A stretch of DNA of 33,303 nt from Firmicutes bacterium UBA3932 (GTDB lineage: Bacteria > Bacillota > Clostridia > Peptostreptococcales > Anaerovoracaceae), in NCBI GenBank assembly GCA_002385825.1, contig DGEG01000133.1, positions 451-33,753 of the forward strand, given 5' to 3'. The notes beneath the pieces were generated by a model, which searched no databases, was not told where the DNA came from, and saw only the letters and a program-made list of their open reading frames with translations. Of this stretch, positions 1-7,786 are shown in pieces (position 1 is the first letter of the stretch; each line of letters begins with the position of its first letter). Made by a program: the position numbers and the translations under genes.

Positions 1-59
1 AATTATACACCGGCGTTAACATACGCCCACTGCTTCCTTTATAACAACGAATTTTGAAT

Positions 60-1067
60 TCAGTCAGCGAGTTGATTACCAAGAATATCAAACACAAAAA
101 CATCAATATCATTTTCTGTATAGTGATTTGATAATGAAACTATTTTTCCCCCTCCCGGTCTGCTTTCATATTCATAAGGCTCATGTCTATTGGAAGGTCT
201 GGTCACATTAACTGTTATTTTGTCTTTTTCATCTGAATATGAAGCGGCTAAACCAATTTTGTGTTTAGTGCTATTTATGATTAAAATTGCTACTATAATA
301 AACAAAAAAAAATACTTCTCGTAGATCGTGCCTTCACTGTTAACATATACAACATAATCTCCTGATTTATTAACAATAAAGTAACTAACATCATTATCAA
401 TTTTTGACCTGTCAACCAGGTCGTGACAATAAAACCGGTCGTCGTCCTTTACGTAAAAGATTTTCGAGCCGTCATCAAGTACTACAACAGGCCTGAAGAC
501 GCTTATTTCGCTGTCTACTCTAATGGCTTCAGATTTAGTTTTATCATTTTTCAAGTCGCGGTAATAAAGAGATGCTATGCCTTCTTCCGTAATCTTGTCG
601 AAATAAAAAAGATATCTGCCATCTTTAGTTAAAAACACGGGATCCTGTATGTAAAACTGAAGCAGGTCCACCACCATATCAACATCTTGTTTTGCATCCA
701 GAAGCTCATCTGTGATTCTAAATGGACTTACTGATGGCAGGAAAGTAAAATACATTTCTTCGTCTTTAATATAAAGAACCGAAACTTTCGCTTTTGCAAA
801 AAAATTGATGTACAAAAAGGCAGCCAATGCCAAGCAAACGACCAATCCGGCGGTAATAAATAGATTTTTGATTAGTTTAGGGCGAGTTTTTAACAGCCCC
901 TCTTTTCCGGAATGCAAAACGGTGTTTTCGTTTAGAGTAGTTTTTTGGATCTCGGCAGTTTCTCCAATATCATCCCCGGGAAGAGTTTGAGAGTTCGCTG
1001 TTCCGCAATGCGGGCAATACTTTACATCAGCATCAATCTCAGCTTTGCAATGTTTACAAGTTGACAT
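60..1067 (-). CDS. Zinc-ribbon membrane protein, possibly chimeric
   Basis: A protein of about 335 residues with an N-terminal zinc ribbon: Cys4-x2-Cys7 and Cys18-x2-Cys21, in the pattern CKHCKAEI...YCPHCG. A linker and a membrane segment at about residues 68-90 follow, then a beta-rich domain that resembles the start of a propeller-type sensor (repeated DGSKIFYV, GDYVVYVN strands). A second hydrophobic stretch at about 251-266 interrupts that domain before a short polar tail. I chose the ATG at 1067 because a GGGGG tract sits 6 nt upstream; an in-frame ATG at 1079 has its GGAG too close. The family of double-zinc-ribbon, single-pass membrane proteins is common in Clostridia and has no fixed function. 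The late second membrane segment is unusual and may mark a fusion of two genes. Confidence 0.72.
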   Translation of the reverse strand: MSTCKHCKAEIDADVKYCPHCGTANSQTLPGDDIGETAEIQKTTLNENTVLHSGKEGLLKTRPKLIKNLFITAGLVVCLALAAFLYINFFAKAKVSVLYIKDEEMYFTFLPSVSPFRITDELLDAKQDVDMVVDLLQFYIQDPVFLTKDGRYLFYFDKITEEGIASLYYRDLKNDKTKSEAIRVDSEISVFRPVVVLDDGSKIFYVKDDDRFYCHDLVDRSKIDNDVSYFIVNKSGDYVVYVNSEGTIYEKYFFLFIIVAILIINSTKHKIGLAASYSDEKDKITVNVTRPSNRHEPYEYESRPGGGKIVSLSNHYTENDIDVFVFDILGNQLAD

Positions 1068-1183
1068 TTTAACCCCCATAGCTCCATGTATTTCTTGTCT
1101 TCAGCAATGGTTCTTGCCAAAATGTTCTATTAATTATCATAGTACAATAAACTTCTTATATCAACATGCACCAAGCAGGGGGT

Positions 1184-1207
1184 ACAAGGCAGGGCGAGAC
1201 AGGACGG
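1184..1207. repeat. Degenerate copy of the GACAGGGGACGG repeat
   Basis: The stretch reads as a decayed match to the repeat core found at 12.5, 19.0, 21.9 and 22.7 kb (here GCGAGACAGGACGG). There is no clear inverted partner, so it is at most a half-element in the gap between the zinc-ribbon gene and xdhC. Confidence 0.3.
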
Positions 1208-1223
1208 CCAAAGATAAGACAAG

Positions 1224-2246
1224 TCACTTTCTTGATGCCAGCTGTGCCCGCTTCTGAATCAACTGGGCGGCTATGCTGATGGCAATCTCGGCAGGTGTTT
1301 CCGCCGAAATATCCAAGCCTATGGGAGTGGTTATCCGCATTAAATCTTCGTCAGTAAAACCTTCCTCTTTCAGTGCCGCAAATACTCCTGCCGTTTTTTT
1401 CGCGCTGCCGATCACGCCAATGTAGCAGGCCGGAGTTTTTAGTACTTGCGCCTGCGCCAGGCGGTCATTGGCATGCCCGCGTGTCATAATGCAGACATAA
1501 TCATCCCCGGTAATGGTTACATAGTCGTTCAGCCGGGCAAAGTCAACCAGATGGGTTTCTTCCACTCCGGGGAATAACTCGGGCTTTACAAATTCAGGAC
1601 GGTCATCCAACACGACACAGCGGAAATTAACCCTGGCCAGTACAGGGACCAGTTCCTGCGCCACATGGCCGCCGCCGCAGATATAAACCCGGCCTGCCTG
1701 TACCAGCAGTTCAGAGTAGTATTTCTTTCCGTTTACAGTGAGCACCTTGGGATGGTTGTCCAGGCTTTCTAATACTTCCTGTGGCAGCTCCATGCCCACA
1801 GCACCGCGGTGCCTGCCGAAAACGCCCAGGGCTCCGCCGCCCCCTTCCGTGATCTCACTGATTAACCATGACTGTTCACCGTCTGTAAATAATTGCTCAA
1901 CAGCTTCGGCAAGCGAAATAACCGACTTGTCGCCGGCCGGAATGTATTGGAAATAAACATCGACACTACCGCCGCAGATCATGCCCAAATCCTCTACCTC
2001 GTTGCGGTACAGGCGAAAATGCTCTGTGTGCGAGCTTTTTTTCTGTAGCACTTCCCGGGCCATTTTTTCGCTTTTGTATTCCACTGCCCCGCCGCCAATT
2101 GTCCCGTGCAGCCTCCCGTCTTTTGTCACCAGCATCCTGGCGCCGGCACCGCGCGGCGTGGAACCGGAACTGGCAACAACGGTTACTAAGACGGCATCTT
2201 CATTGTTTTTCAAAGTTTGTCCCAGTTTGCGAAACAACTCCCGCAT
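1224..2246 (-). CDS. xdhC: XdhC/CoxI family molybdenum-hydroxylase maturation protein
   Basis: A 340-residue XdhC/CoxI family protein. The N-terminal XdhC domain shows SSGSTPRGAGARMLV and GTIGGGAVEY, and the C-terminal Rossmann-like domain shows YICGGGHVAQEL. Members help insert or sulfurate the molybdenum cofactor of xanthine-dehydrogenase-type enzymes, including selenium-dependent hydroxylases, in the cytoplasm. The start is the ATG at 2246, with AAGGAG 7 nt upstream; a TTG at 2264 is open in frame but lacks a site. No hydroxylase subunits are visible nearby, so the client enzyme must lie elsewhere. Family assignment is firm; the client is unknown. Confidence 0.9.
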   Translation of the reverse strand: MRELFRKLGQTLKNNEDAVLVTVVASSGSTPRGAGARMLVTKDGRLHGTIGGGAVEYKSEKMAREVLQKKSSHTEHFRLYRNEVEDLGMICGGSVDVYFQYIPAGDKSVISLAEAVEQLFTDGEQSWLISEITEGGGGALGVFGRHRGAVGMELPQEVLESLDNHPKVLTVNGKKYYSELLVQAGRVYICGGGHVAQELVPVLARVNFRCVVLDDRPEFVKPELFPGVEETHLVDFARLNDYVTITGDDYVCIMTRGHANDRLAQAQVLKTPACYIGVIGSAKKTAGVFAALKEEGFTDEDLMRITTPIGLDISAETPAEIAISIAAQLIQKRAQLASRK

Positions 2247-2338
2247 AACAAATCTCCTTTCCAAGAATTATTCAAAATATATTGCAGGGGTGTTAAGCTT
2301 AAACTTATCATAATAACAATTGCTGCAGCAAGGGGAAG

Positions 2339-2373
2339 CAGCCCGCCTGCTTTTTTATGCCGCAGGCGGGCTG
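2339..2373 (-). terminator. Strong hairpin after rubredoxin-domain gene
   Basis: A perfect 12-bp inverted repeat (CAGCCCGCCTGC with its complement) around an 11-nt loop. It lies just past the stop of the rubredoxin-domain gene and before xdhC, so it probably separates the two transcripts. Confidence 0.7.
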
Positions 2374-2381
2374 TTTTCCTC

Positions 2382-2717
2382 CTACCATTTCCCTTTGCCA
2401 AGGTGAGCTTCAATTTCCGCTTTGCTTCTTTGTTTAATAATCCAGGCTTCATCTTTTGCCTTGTTGAACAACTGGACACAGGGCGGATCCAGATTTAGTT
2501 CAATGCCCTCTTTGGCCAAGACCTCAATCCTCATGGCCAGGGTAACGATTTCCATATGGATATCATTGGTCCGGTCGGATACATATATTTTCTTTGCATC
2601 CTCCTCGGAAAGCCGGGAGAATTTTTCTTTCGGCGCCTCGCATTTAGGACATTTTTCAGGAGCATCCTCCCCTTCATAAACAAAACCGCAGGCTGAACAT
2701 TTCCAAAGATAACGCAC
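2382..2717 (-). CDS. Rubredoxin-domain electron carrier protein
   Basis: A 111-residue protein. Residues 1-35 form a rubredoxin/rubrerythrin-type iron site, CSACGFVY then CPKCEAPKEKF, with the four cysteines expected to hold one iron. The rest is a helical, charged domain (MEIVTLAMRIEVLAKEG) of unknown role. The start is GTG at 2717 with AAAGGGG about 9 nt upstream; an overlapping ATG is in another frame. Such proteins pass electrons in oxygen and peroxide defence of anaerobes. The flavodoxin just upstream on the same strand fits a small redox cluster, although the 110-nt gap does not prove an operon. Confidence 0.85.
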   Translation of the reverse strand: MRYLWKCSACGFVYEGEDAPEKCPKCEAPKEKFSRLSEEDAKKIYVSDRTNDIHMEIVTLAMRIEVLAKEGIELNLDPPCVQLFNKAKDEAWIIKQRSKAEIEAHLGKGKW

Positions 2718-2827
2718 TTCTTCATACCCCTTTCCTTTTCTGTTTATCCGGCACGACAGATATCGTTCCGCCGTCTCCCTTCATATCTCATTTTAGCAGA
2801 TGACCAACACGGGGGGAAGACTGATAC

Positions 2828-3274
2828 TTATTGTTCAATAATTCTTCTGAAGAAATCCACTGCACCGTTCACATCATTTTCGTCCGGGTGCCCCTTTGCA
2901 ATCCCGCCGATTAGCTTTAAAGGGCCAAATGTATTAAAGCCTTTGCATCCGTAAGCTCCAAGCAGCCGGCAGGACTTCCCTTTGACAACCTTTTCTATTG
3001 CTTTTGTGTAGCCTTTCAACTTTATACCATAGGTATAGATAAGAAATACACGCTTATTGCTTGGCAGGTTGTTTTTAGCAAACTCTATGAGTGCCTCACT
3101 GAATTTGCCTGCATATATTCCTGATGCAAAACCTATTGCATCGTAGGCAGACAAGTCCGCCTCCCTACACTCTGTCACATCGATTAGTTTAACATCCCCC
3201 ATTTTCTTAATGGCATCCAGAAGTTTCTTTGTATTCCCATGATGCCGGGAGTAGTAAGCAATGGCAACCTTCAT
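2828..3274 (-). CDS. Flavodoxin domain protein
   Basis: A 148-residue flavodoxin-like protein. It begins MKVAIAYYSRHHGNTKKL, with the FMN phosphate-binding loop SRHHGNTK at residues 9-16, and continues with the alternating strands YDAIGFASGIYAGKFSE and KRVFLIYTYG typical of the flavodoxin fold. A short lysine-rich region with an added glycine-rich segment (KLIGGIAKGHP) follows. It is expected to be a cytoplasmic FMN carrier or FMN-dependent reductase. The start ATG at 3274 has GGAGG 6 nt upstream. Full length for the short flavodoxin class. Confidence 0.88.
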   Translation of the reverse strand: MKVAIAYYSRHHGNTKKLLDAIKKMGDVKLIDVTECREADLSAYDAIGFASGIYAGKFSEALIEFAKNNLPSNKRVFLIYTYGIKLKGYTKAIEKVVKGKSCRLLGAYGCKGFNTFGPLKLIGGIAKGHPDENDVNGAVDFFRRIIEQ

Positions 3275-3508
3275 AGGAACCTCCGAATTTTTTGTTTCCT
3301 GAGTTATTTATTACCATAATTATACATCCCAATAACCCTTTTGTCTAAAAATATTCTCAAAACTTTGTCTAAACAGAAGAACTTAAAAAACTTAAAGCTA
3401 AACCCGACTGCTTTAAATAGCTGTTGATTGTTTTAAAAGTAGAAAATTGTTATAATGATGTTAAAATATATAACATAGCAGCAATTTTGGTGCCAGGAAG
3501 GTGGTTAA

Positions 3509-3757
3509 ATGTCCAATTACTACATTATCGGCGTTCGAGTGGAAAACAGAAATATGCAGTAAAATTTCAAGAGATACTCACGAAAAACGGGTGTAAAATC
3601 AAAGCGCGTTTGATTGCATGAAGTAAGCGACAATACATGTTCGGATGACGGAATTATCATTTTGCAGCCCTATGGCAATAAGGAAGAAGTTGAGGCCCTG
3701 GTTAAAGATCTCAACAGCTTGGATGGCGTAACGGCGCAGTATATTGATCTAAACTAG
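3509..3757 (+). pseudogene. TM1266-type iron-only hydrogenase system regulator, two frameshifts
   Basis: A small ACT-like protein of the TM1266 family can be read only by changing frame twice. It starts at ATG 3509 behind GGAAGGTGG as MSNYYIIGVRVENR. The frame then shifts at about 3553-3557 (one base lost in an A-rich run) to AVKFQEILTKNGCKIKARL, and shifts back at about 3612-3614 (two bases lost in the conserved RLGLHE motif) to LHEVSDNTCSDDGIIILQ, ending at TAG 3757. In relatives this gene sits with [FeFe]-hydrogenase maturation genes; none are here. It looks like a decayed stand-alone copy. Sequencing error is possible but two independent lesions make decay likelier. Confidence 0.75.
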
Positions 3758-3783
3758 AACGCATTATTTTGGAACACAGTTAT

Positions 3784-3827
3784 AAACCTCCACAAACAGT
3801 TATTGCAACAATTGTTTGCGGAGGTTT
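3784..3827 (+). terminator. Rho-independent terminator
   Basis: An 18-bp stem (AAACCTCC... with its complement, two G-U type mismatches) with an 8-nt loop is followed by ATTCTTTT. It lies 27 nt after the regulator pseudogene stop and would serve that plus-strand transcript. Confidence 0.75.
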
Positions 3828-3911
3828 ATTCTTTTAACGGCAGGGCAGACTTCAGATCTGGAAAACGTCCTGCATATTGACTTCACACCGGGAAAAACAG
3901 GCCCACACTGC

Positions 3912-4520
3912 TTAATTCCAATCATCAGGCAAGATAATCGTATCAAATACCTCCCCGGTATAGGCATCCTCAAGATACATTGCAACATTTGCTGTTTCTG
4001 CATCGGCGCCGTTAAAAATCTGGTAAAGCATGCTCCCCATTCCAAGGATTAATACTGAAAGCTCATCAAAACTGTTTTCGTAGTTCTCCTGGTCTACTAC
4101 CATTAAAAATTCAGTATAAGATTTGTTGGCCTTTATATCTATAATAGACGGGTAATCACCGCTATTTATCATTTCCCTGATGGTCTCCTCCAGCGCTTCT
4201 TTCATTTCAGCAATCATCTTTTTGTGTGCAGCTCTGGACATTATGTAAGTAAGGGAGCCATCGCTGTTAATCCTTACTTCCTTTATTCCTTCTTCCAACT
4301 CTGCTTCGGCTTTTATTTCTTCAAGATCGCCGCTGCCAAAAAAAGATCCGGGAATAGTTATTGCAACGCTGAACAAGTTTTTGTCCACTTCTATTTCATC
4401 TTTGCTTTCCTCTCTATTGCCGCTGCCGCCGCTGTTTGCCACGCTGCCGTTGTTTCCTCCATTGCAGGCAACCAAAAGTAAAATCAATCCTACCAGAAAT
4501 AATGCAGTAACTTTTCTCAT
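3912..4520 (-). CDS. Putative lipoprotein of unknown function
   Basis: A 202-residue protein with a lipoprotein signal peptide: MRKVTALFLVGLILLLVAC, with the lipobox LVAC and Cys19 as the modified residue. A Gly/Ser/Asn-rich tether comes next (GGNNGSVANSGGSGN), then a soluble alpha/beta domain with an amphipathic helix (KKMIAEMKEALEETIREMI). I recognise no enzyme motif. It should be anchored on the outer face of the membrane. Start ATG 4520 has AAGGAG about 10 nt upstream. It stands alone between a plus-strand terminator and the downstream hydrolase gene's terminator. Confidence 0.8.
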   Translation of the reverse strand: MRKVTALFLVGLILLLVACNGGNNGSVANSGGSGNREESKDEIEVDKNLFSVAITIPGSFFGSGDLEEIKAEAELEEGIKEVRINSDGSLTYIMSRAAHKKMIAEMKEALEETIREMINSGDYPSIIDIKANKSYTEFLMVVDQENYENSFDELSVLILGMGSMLYQIFNGADAETANVAMYLEDAYTGEVFDTIILPDDWN

Positions 4521-4585
4521 ATCTCACACAGCTCCTTTCCAGGCTTCAATTCTCCAATAGAGAAGCATTTCCCTGCAAAAAGAAA

Positions 4586-4605
4586 AGAGCCCGGTTTGGG
4601 GCTCT
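4586..4605 (-). terminator. Terminator of the ADP-ribosylglycohydrolase gene
   Basis: The inverted repeat AGAGCCC/GGGCTCT with a 6-nt loop abuts the stop codon at 4606 and is followed on the minus strand by TTTCTTTTT. This is a standard intrinsic terminator. Confidence 0.8.
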
Positions 4606-5436
4606 CTATCTATAATCATTCATAAATTCAGTCCATTCGCTATAAATGGAGAACAGTTCGTCATCAAGATAGGAAAGGGCTTTTTCTTCAAGTTCTTTTG
4701 GAACCCCATAATAGGCTTCTGCAATGGAGCCTGTGACAGCGGCTAAAGTGTCGCTGTCGCCGCCCAGTGAAATTGCGTTCCGGATGGCATCTTCAAAAGA
4801 ATTGGACTCCAGGAACGCCACAATAGCCTGCGGCACCGTACCTTGACAAGTCTCGTCAAATCGGTACGAATCCCTGATTTCATCAATTGTAAAATCCAAA
4901 GGATAATAATTGCGCTCAATTTTTTCCCGTATTTCCCCTTTGGCAAACCCGCAGCGCGCCATGAAAATTGCCACCGCGACTGCTTCTGCGCCTTTTATCC
5001 CTTCTTCATGGTTATGCGTTACCCCGGTTACGGCTTTAGAGAGCCTGCGGGCTTCATTCTCTTTCCTGGCAGCAAAACCTGCCGGGCTTACCCGCATAGC
5101 CGCCCCGTTGCCAAAACTGTTGTAGGGCCGAGGATCATCACTAAATACCCAATTTATAAACATCCCGCCATAACCGCAATTAGGATACCTGCGCCCGATT
5201 TCCTGCATATATTTTACAGCCATCTTTTCGAGCAGTGAATAATAGCCGCTCTCATAACCATCCCCGCCGGGTTTGACTCTTTTCCCTGTCTCCATAATTG
5301 CTTTGGCAACTGCCAGGGTCATAATACTGTCATCAGTCACCCGGCATTCCTCCGTAAATAGTTCAAAGTCTTTGCTTTTATGGTTGTTGAATTCAAACCT
5401 GGAACCGGCTATGTCACCGATAATGGCGCCTGTCAT
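4606..5436 (-). CDS. ADP-ribosylglycohydrolase family protein
   Basis: A 276-residue DraG/ARH-type hydrolase. Family motifs in order are MTGAIIGDIAGSRFEF at the N-terminus, the metal-binding VTDDSIMTLAVAKA, a central NGAAMRVSPAG segment, THNHEEGIKGAEAV, and GGDSDTLAAVTGSIAEAYYG near the C-terminus. These Asp and Thr residues normally hold two magnesium ions that act on ADP-ribosyl bonds. The ATG at 5436 is chosen because AAAGGAGG lies 9 nt upstream and the family begins at GAIIGD; the frame stays open a further 46 codons without homology. The substrate (protein, nucleic acid or free ADP-ribose derivatives) cannot be told from sequence. It is monocistronic with its own terminator. Confidence 0.92.
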   Translation of the reverse strand: MTGAIIGDIAGSRFEFNNHKSKDFELFTEECRVTDDSIMTLAVAKAIMETGKRVKPGGDGYESGYYSLLEKMAVKYMQEIGRRYPNCGYGGMFINWVFSDDPRPYNSFGNGAAMRVSPAGFAARKENEARRLSKAVTGVTHNHEEGIKGAEAVAVAIFMARCGFAKGEIREKIERNYYPLDFTIDEIRDSYRFDETCQGTVPQAIVAFLESNSFEDAIRNAISLGGDSDTLAAVTGSIAEAYYGVPKELEEKALSYLDDELFSIYSEWTEFMNDYR

Positions 5437-5591
5437 TTGAGTGAACCTCCTTTCACATAAATTATCACCCGCAAAATCGGGTGGGGTTTTTCCATAGATC
5501 AATATATCTTCGCTTTTATCCGTCTGGCAGTAATATACTGCAACAGCATTTTTGGATAACTGTAGGAAATGCAAAAGTAATTATGAAACAT

Positions 5592-5627
5592 AAGGTGCTC
5601 CCTGAGTATTAAACCGTAGAGCACCTT
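5592..5627. terminator. Hairpin between FMN reductase and hydrolase genes
   Basis: A 9-bp inverted repeat (AAGGTGCTC with its complement) with an 18-nt loop lies downstream of the FMN reductase gene. Neither side has a good T run, so the role as terminator is tentative. Confidence 0.4.
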
Positions 5628-5661
5628 TGTGGCAATTATTATGGTAGATAGCCGGATCTCC

Positions 5662-6231
5662 TTATTTTTCCTGCAAATGTTCTTGGACAAATTTTACGAA
5701 AGCATCTGCCTGTTTTTCCAGGTAAGGATAGCTTGCCTTAAGCTCCAGCTTCCCCTGCTCATCAAGCTGCTGCATGGCATGAGGAACCGTAAGACGCGGC
5801 ACATTCATAACTTTCATGTTTAAAAAGCTAATCAGCGTAACTAAATGGTCCTGGGCAAGCACTGTTCCAAACATCCCTGGGGAAATACCGCTTATTGCGG
5901 CGGGTTTGCCGGCAAGAACCTGTGGTTCTTTATCGCTGATTGGACGGGACAGCCAGTCGAGAAGGTTCTTAAAAACACCCGGGAAATAGTGGTTGTATTC
6001 AGGGGTGAAGAACCATATTCCGTCTGCAGACTTTACTTCAGCACGAACGCGTGTTACGGCCTCAGGTGCGGGATGCTCAATATCCTGATTAAATAAGGGA
6101 ACATCTCCATATTCAAGCAGTGTAAATTCAGCCCGGTCTCCAACGACTTCTTTTGCAGCCAAGGCAAGTTGCCGGTTATAGGAATCTTTTCTCAACGAAC
6201 CTACGACAGCTAATATTTTTATTCTCTTCAA
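5662..6231 (-). CDS. NADPH-dependent FMN reductase family protein
   Basis: A 189-residue flavodoxin-fold reductase of the chromate/quinone/azo reductase group. The N-terminal FMN phosphate loop reads VVGSLRKDSYNRQLA (residues 9-23), the middle loop reads FFTPEYNHYFPGVFKNLLDW (the PEYN motif that contacts FMN), and the third loop reads KPAAISGISPGMFGT. These cytosolic enzymes reduce free flavins, quinones, nitro compounds or metals using NADPH. The start is TTG at 6231, matching MKRIKILAVVGS, with AAAGGGG about 8 nt upstream. The physiological electron acceptor is unknown. Confidence 0.92.
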   Translation of the reverse strand: MKRIKILAVVGSLRKDSYNRQLALAAKEVVGDRAEFTLLEYGDVPLFNQDIEHPAPEAVTRVRAEVKSADGIWFFTPEYNHYFPGVFKNLLDWLSRPISDKEPQVLAGKPAAISGISPGMFGTVLAQDHLVTLISFLNMKVMNVPRLTVPHAMQQLDEQGKLELKASYPYLEKQADAFVKFVQEHLQEK

Positions 6232-6269
6232 TTGTCTACCCCTTTCTCCTATTGTGAAATCTTAAGTTA

Positions 6270-6491
6270 TTAATTTCCGATGTAAACTGTTTCCTTCATT
6301 ATAAAGCTTCGCACTTTAACATTCAATAAATAAAAACCCGGCACCTCAAACCAGCATTTCGTCGCCTTCCATATTATCGGGGCTTCTACATAACTTAAAC
6401 AATAATGCTTGCCCTCCTGGAGTTCATTAACCGGACACGGATATTCACATTTAACCGTAACCGGTCTGTTGTTCATGCAGGATGAGGTCAT
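6270..6491 (-). CDS. Small cysteine-containing hypothetical protein
   Basis: A possible 73-residue protein with five cysteines near regular spacing in its first half (SSCMNNRP, KCEYPCPV, HYCLSY, TKCWFEV). I do not recognise a family. The ATG at 6491 lacks a clear ribosome binding site, and a short poly-A/T stretch lies upstream. It faces away from the GntR remnant and shares the intergenic region that holds two operator-like palindromes. It could be a small metal-binding protein or chance coding. Confidence 0.4.
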   Translation of the reverse strand: MTSSCMNNRPVTVKCEYPCPVNELQEGKHYCLSYVEAPIIWKATKCWFEVPGFYLLNVKVRSFIMKETVYIGN

Positions 6492-6519
6492 TTTTTAAAG
6501 CCTAGTGTCCAAGATCTAT

Positions 6520-6531
6520 TGTAGTCCTACA
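6520..6531. promoter_or_regulatory. FadR/GntR-type operator candidate 1
   Basis: The perfect palindrome TGTAGTCCTACA shares the core GTCCTAC with a second palindrome 19 nt away. It fits the TNGTNNNACNA pattern known for FadR-subfamily GntR repressors and sits upstream of a broken member of that family. Confidence 0.5.
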
Positions 6532-6549
6532 CTCGGTATAATTATGCCA

Positions 6550-6562
6550 ATGGTCCTACCAT
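6550..6562. promoter_or_regulatory. FadR/GntR-type operator candidate 2
   Basis: The palindrome ATGGTCCTACCAT (5-bp arms, 3-nt centre) matches the FadR-subfamily operator form TGGTNNNACCA. A TATAAT hexamer begins 7 nt downstream at 6569 and another lies at 6586, so a bound repressor could block either. Confidence 0.55.
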
Positions 6563-6601
6563 AGACACTATAATTGTTTAAATAGTATAATATATGTAAT
6601 T

Positions 6602-6919
6602 ATGTGCCAACAGCAAAAAAGAGACGTAACAATGACTGCATTATTTCAGCCAGCAAAAGTAGCCAGAACCGCTGAAGAAGCTGCTTTTCAAAACCCTGTT
6701 CTTGAAATCCATGCCAATTCATTGCTTGATTATTTCGAAAAACGGACAATACTAGCCATGCGGAATGCCGATATAAAGACTATGGAAAAACTTTATGCCA
6801 CAGACCATGAATTTCATAAGAAAATATATCGTTCTTCACTGGAACGGGAACAGGGCGAAGCGACAGCACAAAAAATAATGAAAGAGCATATTGGAGCCAT
6901 GTTTGCATTCTTAAAGTAA
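6602..6919 (+). pseudogene. FadR-subfamily GntR regulator remnant lacking its DNA-binding domain
   Basis: The 105-codon frame joins pieces of a FadR-type GntR regulator. The opening TALFQPAKVARTAEEAAFQ matches the usual start of these proteins, but the winged helix-turn-helix that should follow is absent. The text jumps to the effector (FCD) domain: DYFEKRTILAMRNADIKTME and DHEFHKKIYRSS, with the DxxFH metal-ligand motif. It then jumps again to a terminal helix, EQGEATAQKIMKEHIGAMFA. An intact protein would be about 220-240 residues. Two internal deletions that both preserve the frame are implied. It is listed as a relic; an expressed small effector-binding protein cannot be excluded. Confidence 0.55.
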
Positions 6920-6962
6920 CAATTTGCTTGCTGTTGTTCAGTATATAAAAGGAGGGTATTTA

Positions 6963-7667
6963 ATGGTAGAACAAAATACGCAACCGCTGCAGGCTGTAAG
7001 AATTGATGACAAGACGTACCGGATTGAAGATAATGGCACGCGTGCGCTGCTTTTTATCGGCACCAAACGGTCGCTTCTTGTTGATTCGGGCTTCGGCTCG
7101 GCGGGAAGCATGCGCAAGCTTGTCGAGGAGCTTACCGATAAGCAGGTAATGCTTGTCAACACACATGCCGACGGCGACCATATCGGCTGCAATGCAGAGT
7201 TTGACTCTGCACATATGCACCCTGCCGAAATGCCGTATTACTTCCAGAACACAAAAGCGGACGCGGCAGTCTCCCCTTTGTGGGAAGGTGATGTTATCGA
7301 TATCGGTGGGCGGAACTTTGAAGTTTTATTAATCCCCGGACATACCCCGGGCAGTATTGCGCTGCTGGACCGCGAAAACCGCATCCTGGTATCAGGCGAC
7401 TCGCTTTCCGAAACACCCGTATTTATGTTCGGTGAAGTGCGCAGCATTCACGCCTACATAGCGAGCATGGAAAAGCTCATAAAGCTGCAGGGCTTAATTG
7501 ATGAAATCTATCCGTCACACGGTCCCTTCCCCATCGCGCCTTCGCAAATCAAATGGGCTTACGAGGCGGCTAAGAAACTTGCTGCCGGCGAGCTGCCCCC
7601 GCAGGAACCGACTTTCCCCGTTCCGGCAAAGATGTATTCAAGCGGCAAAGCTACATTCTTTTATTAG
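6963..7667 (+). CDS. Metallo-beta-lactamase fold hydrolase
   Basis: A 234-residue MBL-fold protein. Metal ligands visible are THADGDHIG (an HxDxDH variant of the usual HxHxDH), IPGHTPGSIAL (third His), SGDSLSE (bridging Asp) and YPSHGPFP (last His). The class includes glyoxalase-II-like thioesterases, lactonases and other hydrolases; the substrate is not predictable. Start ATG 6963 follows AAAGGAGGG; the frame is open earlier without a site. It lies 43 nt after the GntR remnant, so it may be the gene that regulator once controlled. A strong terminator follows. Confidence 0.9.
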   Translation: MVEQNTQPLQAVRIDDKTYRIEDNGTRALLFIGTKRSLLVDSGFGSAGSMRKLVEELTDKQVMLVNTHADGDHIGCNAEFDSAHMHPAEMPYYFQNTKADAAVSPLWEGDVIDIGGRNFEVLLIPGHTPGSIALLDRENRILVSGDSLSETPVFMFGEVRSIHAYIASMEKLIKLQGLIDEIYPSHGPFPIAPSQIKWAYEAAKKLAAGELPPQEPTFPVPAKMYSSGKATFFY

Positions 7668-7695
7668 CAGAAATGTAGAACTCTATGTCAAATTC

Positions 7696-7742
7696 AAAGG
7701 GCTGCATGTCGTTATTAAATTAGACCGAACATGCAGCCCTTT
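7696..7742 (+). terminator. Intrinsic terminator after MBL hydrolase gene
   Basis: Perfect 14-bp arms (AAAGGGCTGCATGT and its complement) flank a 19-nt loop 28 nt after the stop codon, with A and T runs at both ends. It could work on both strands. Confidence 0.75.
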
Positions 7743-7786
7743 ATAGTCTGCCGGCGGTTACCGTTTGAACGGCTATAATGACGGTA

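Noticed and set aside
1..59. Possible gene end at the left window edge
   Set aside because: The 59 bases hold no recognisable coding or structural signal.
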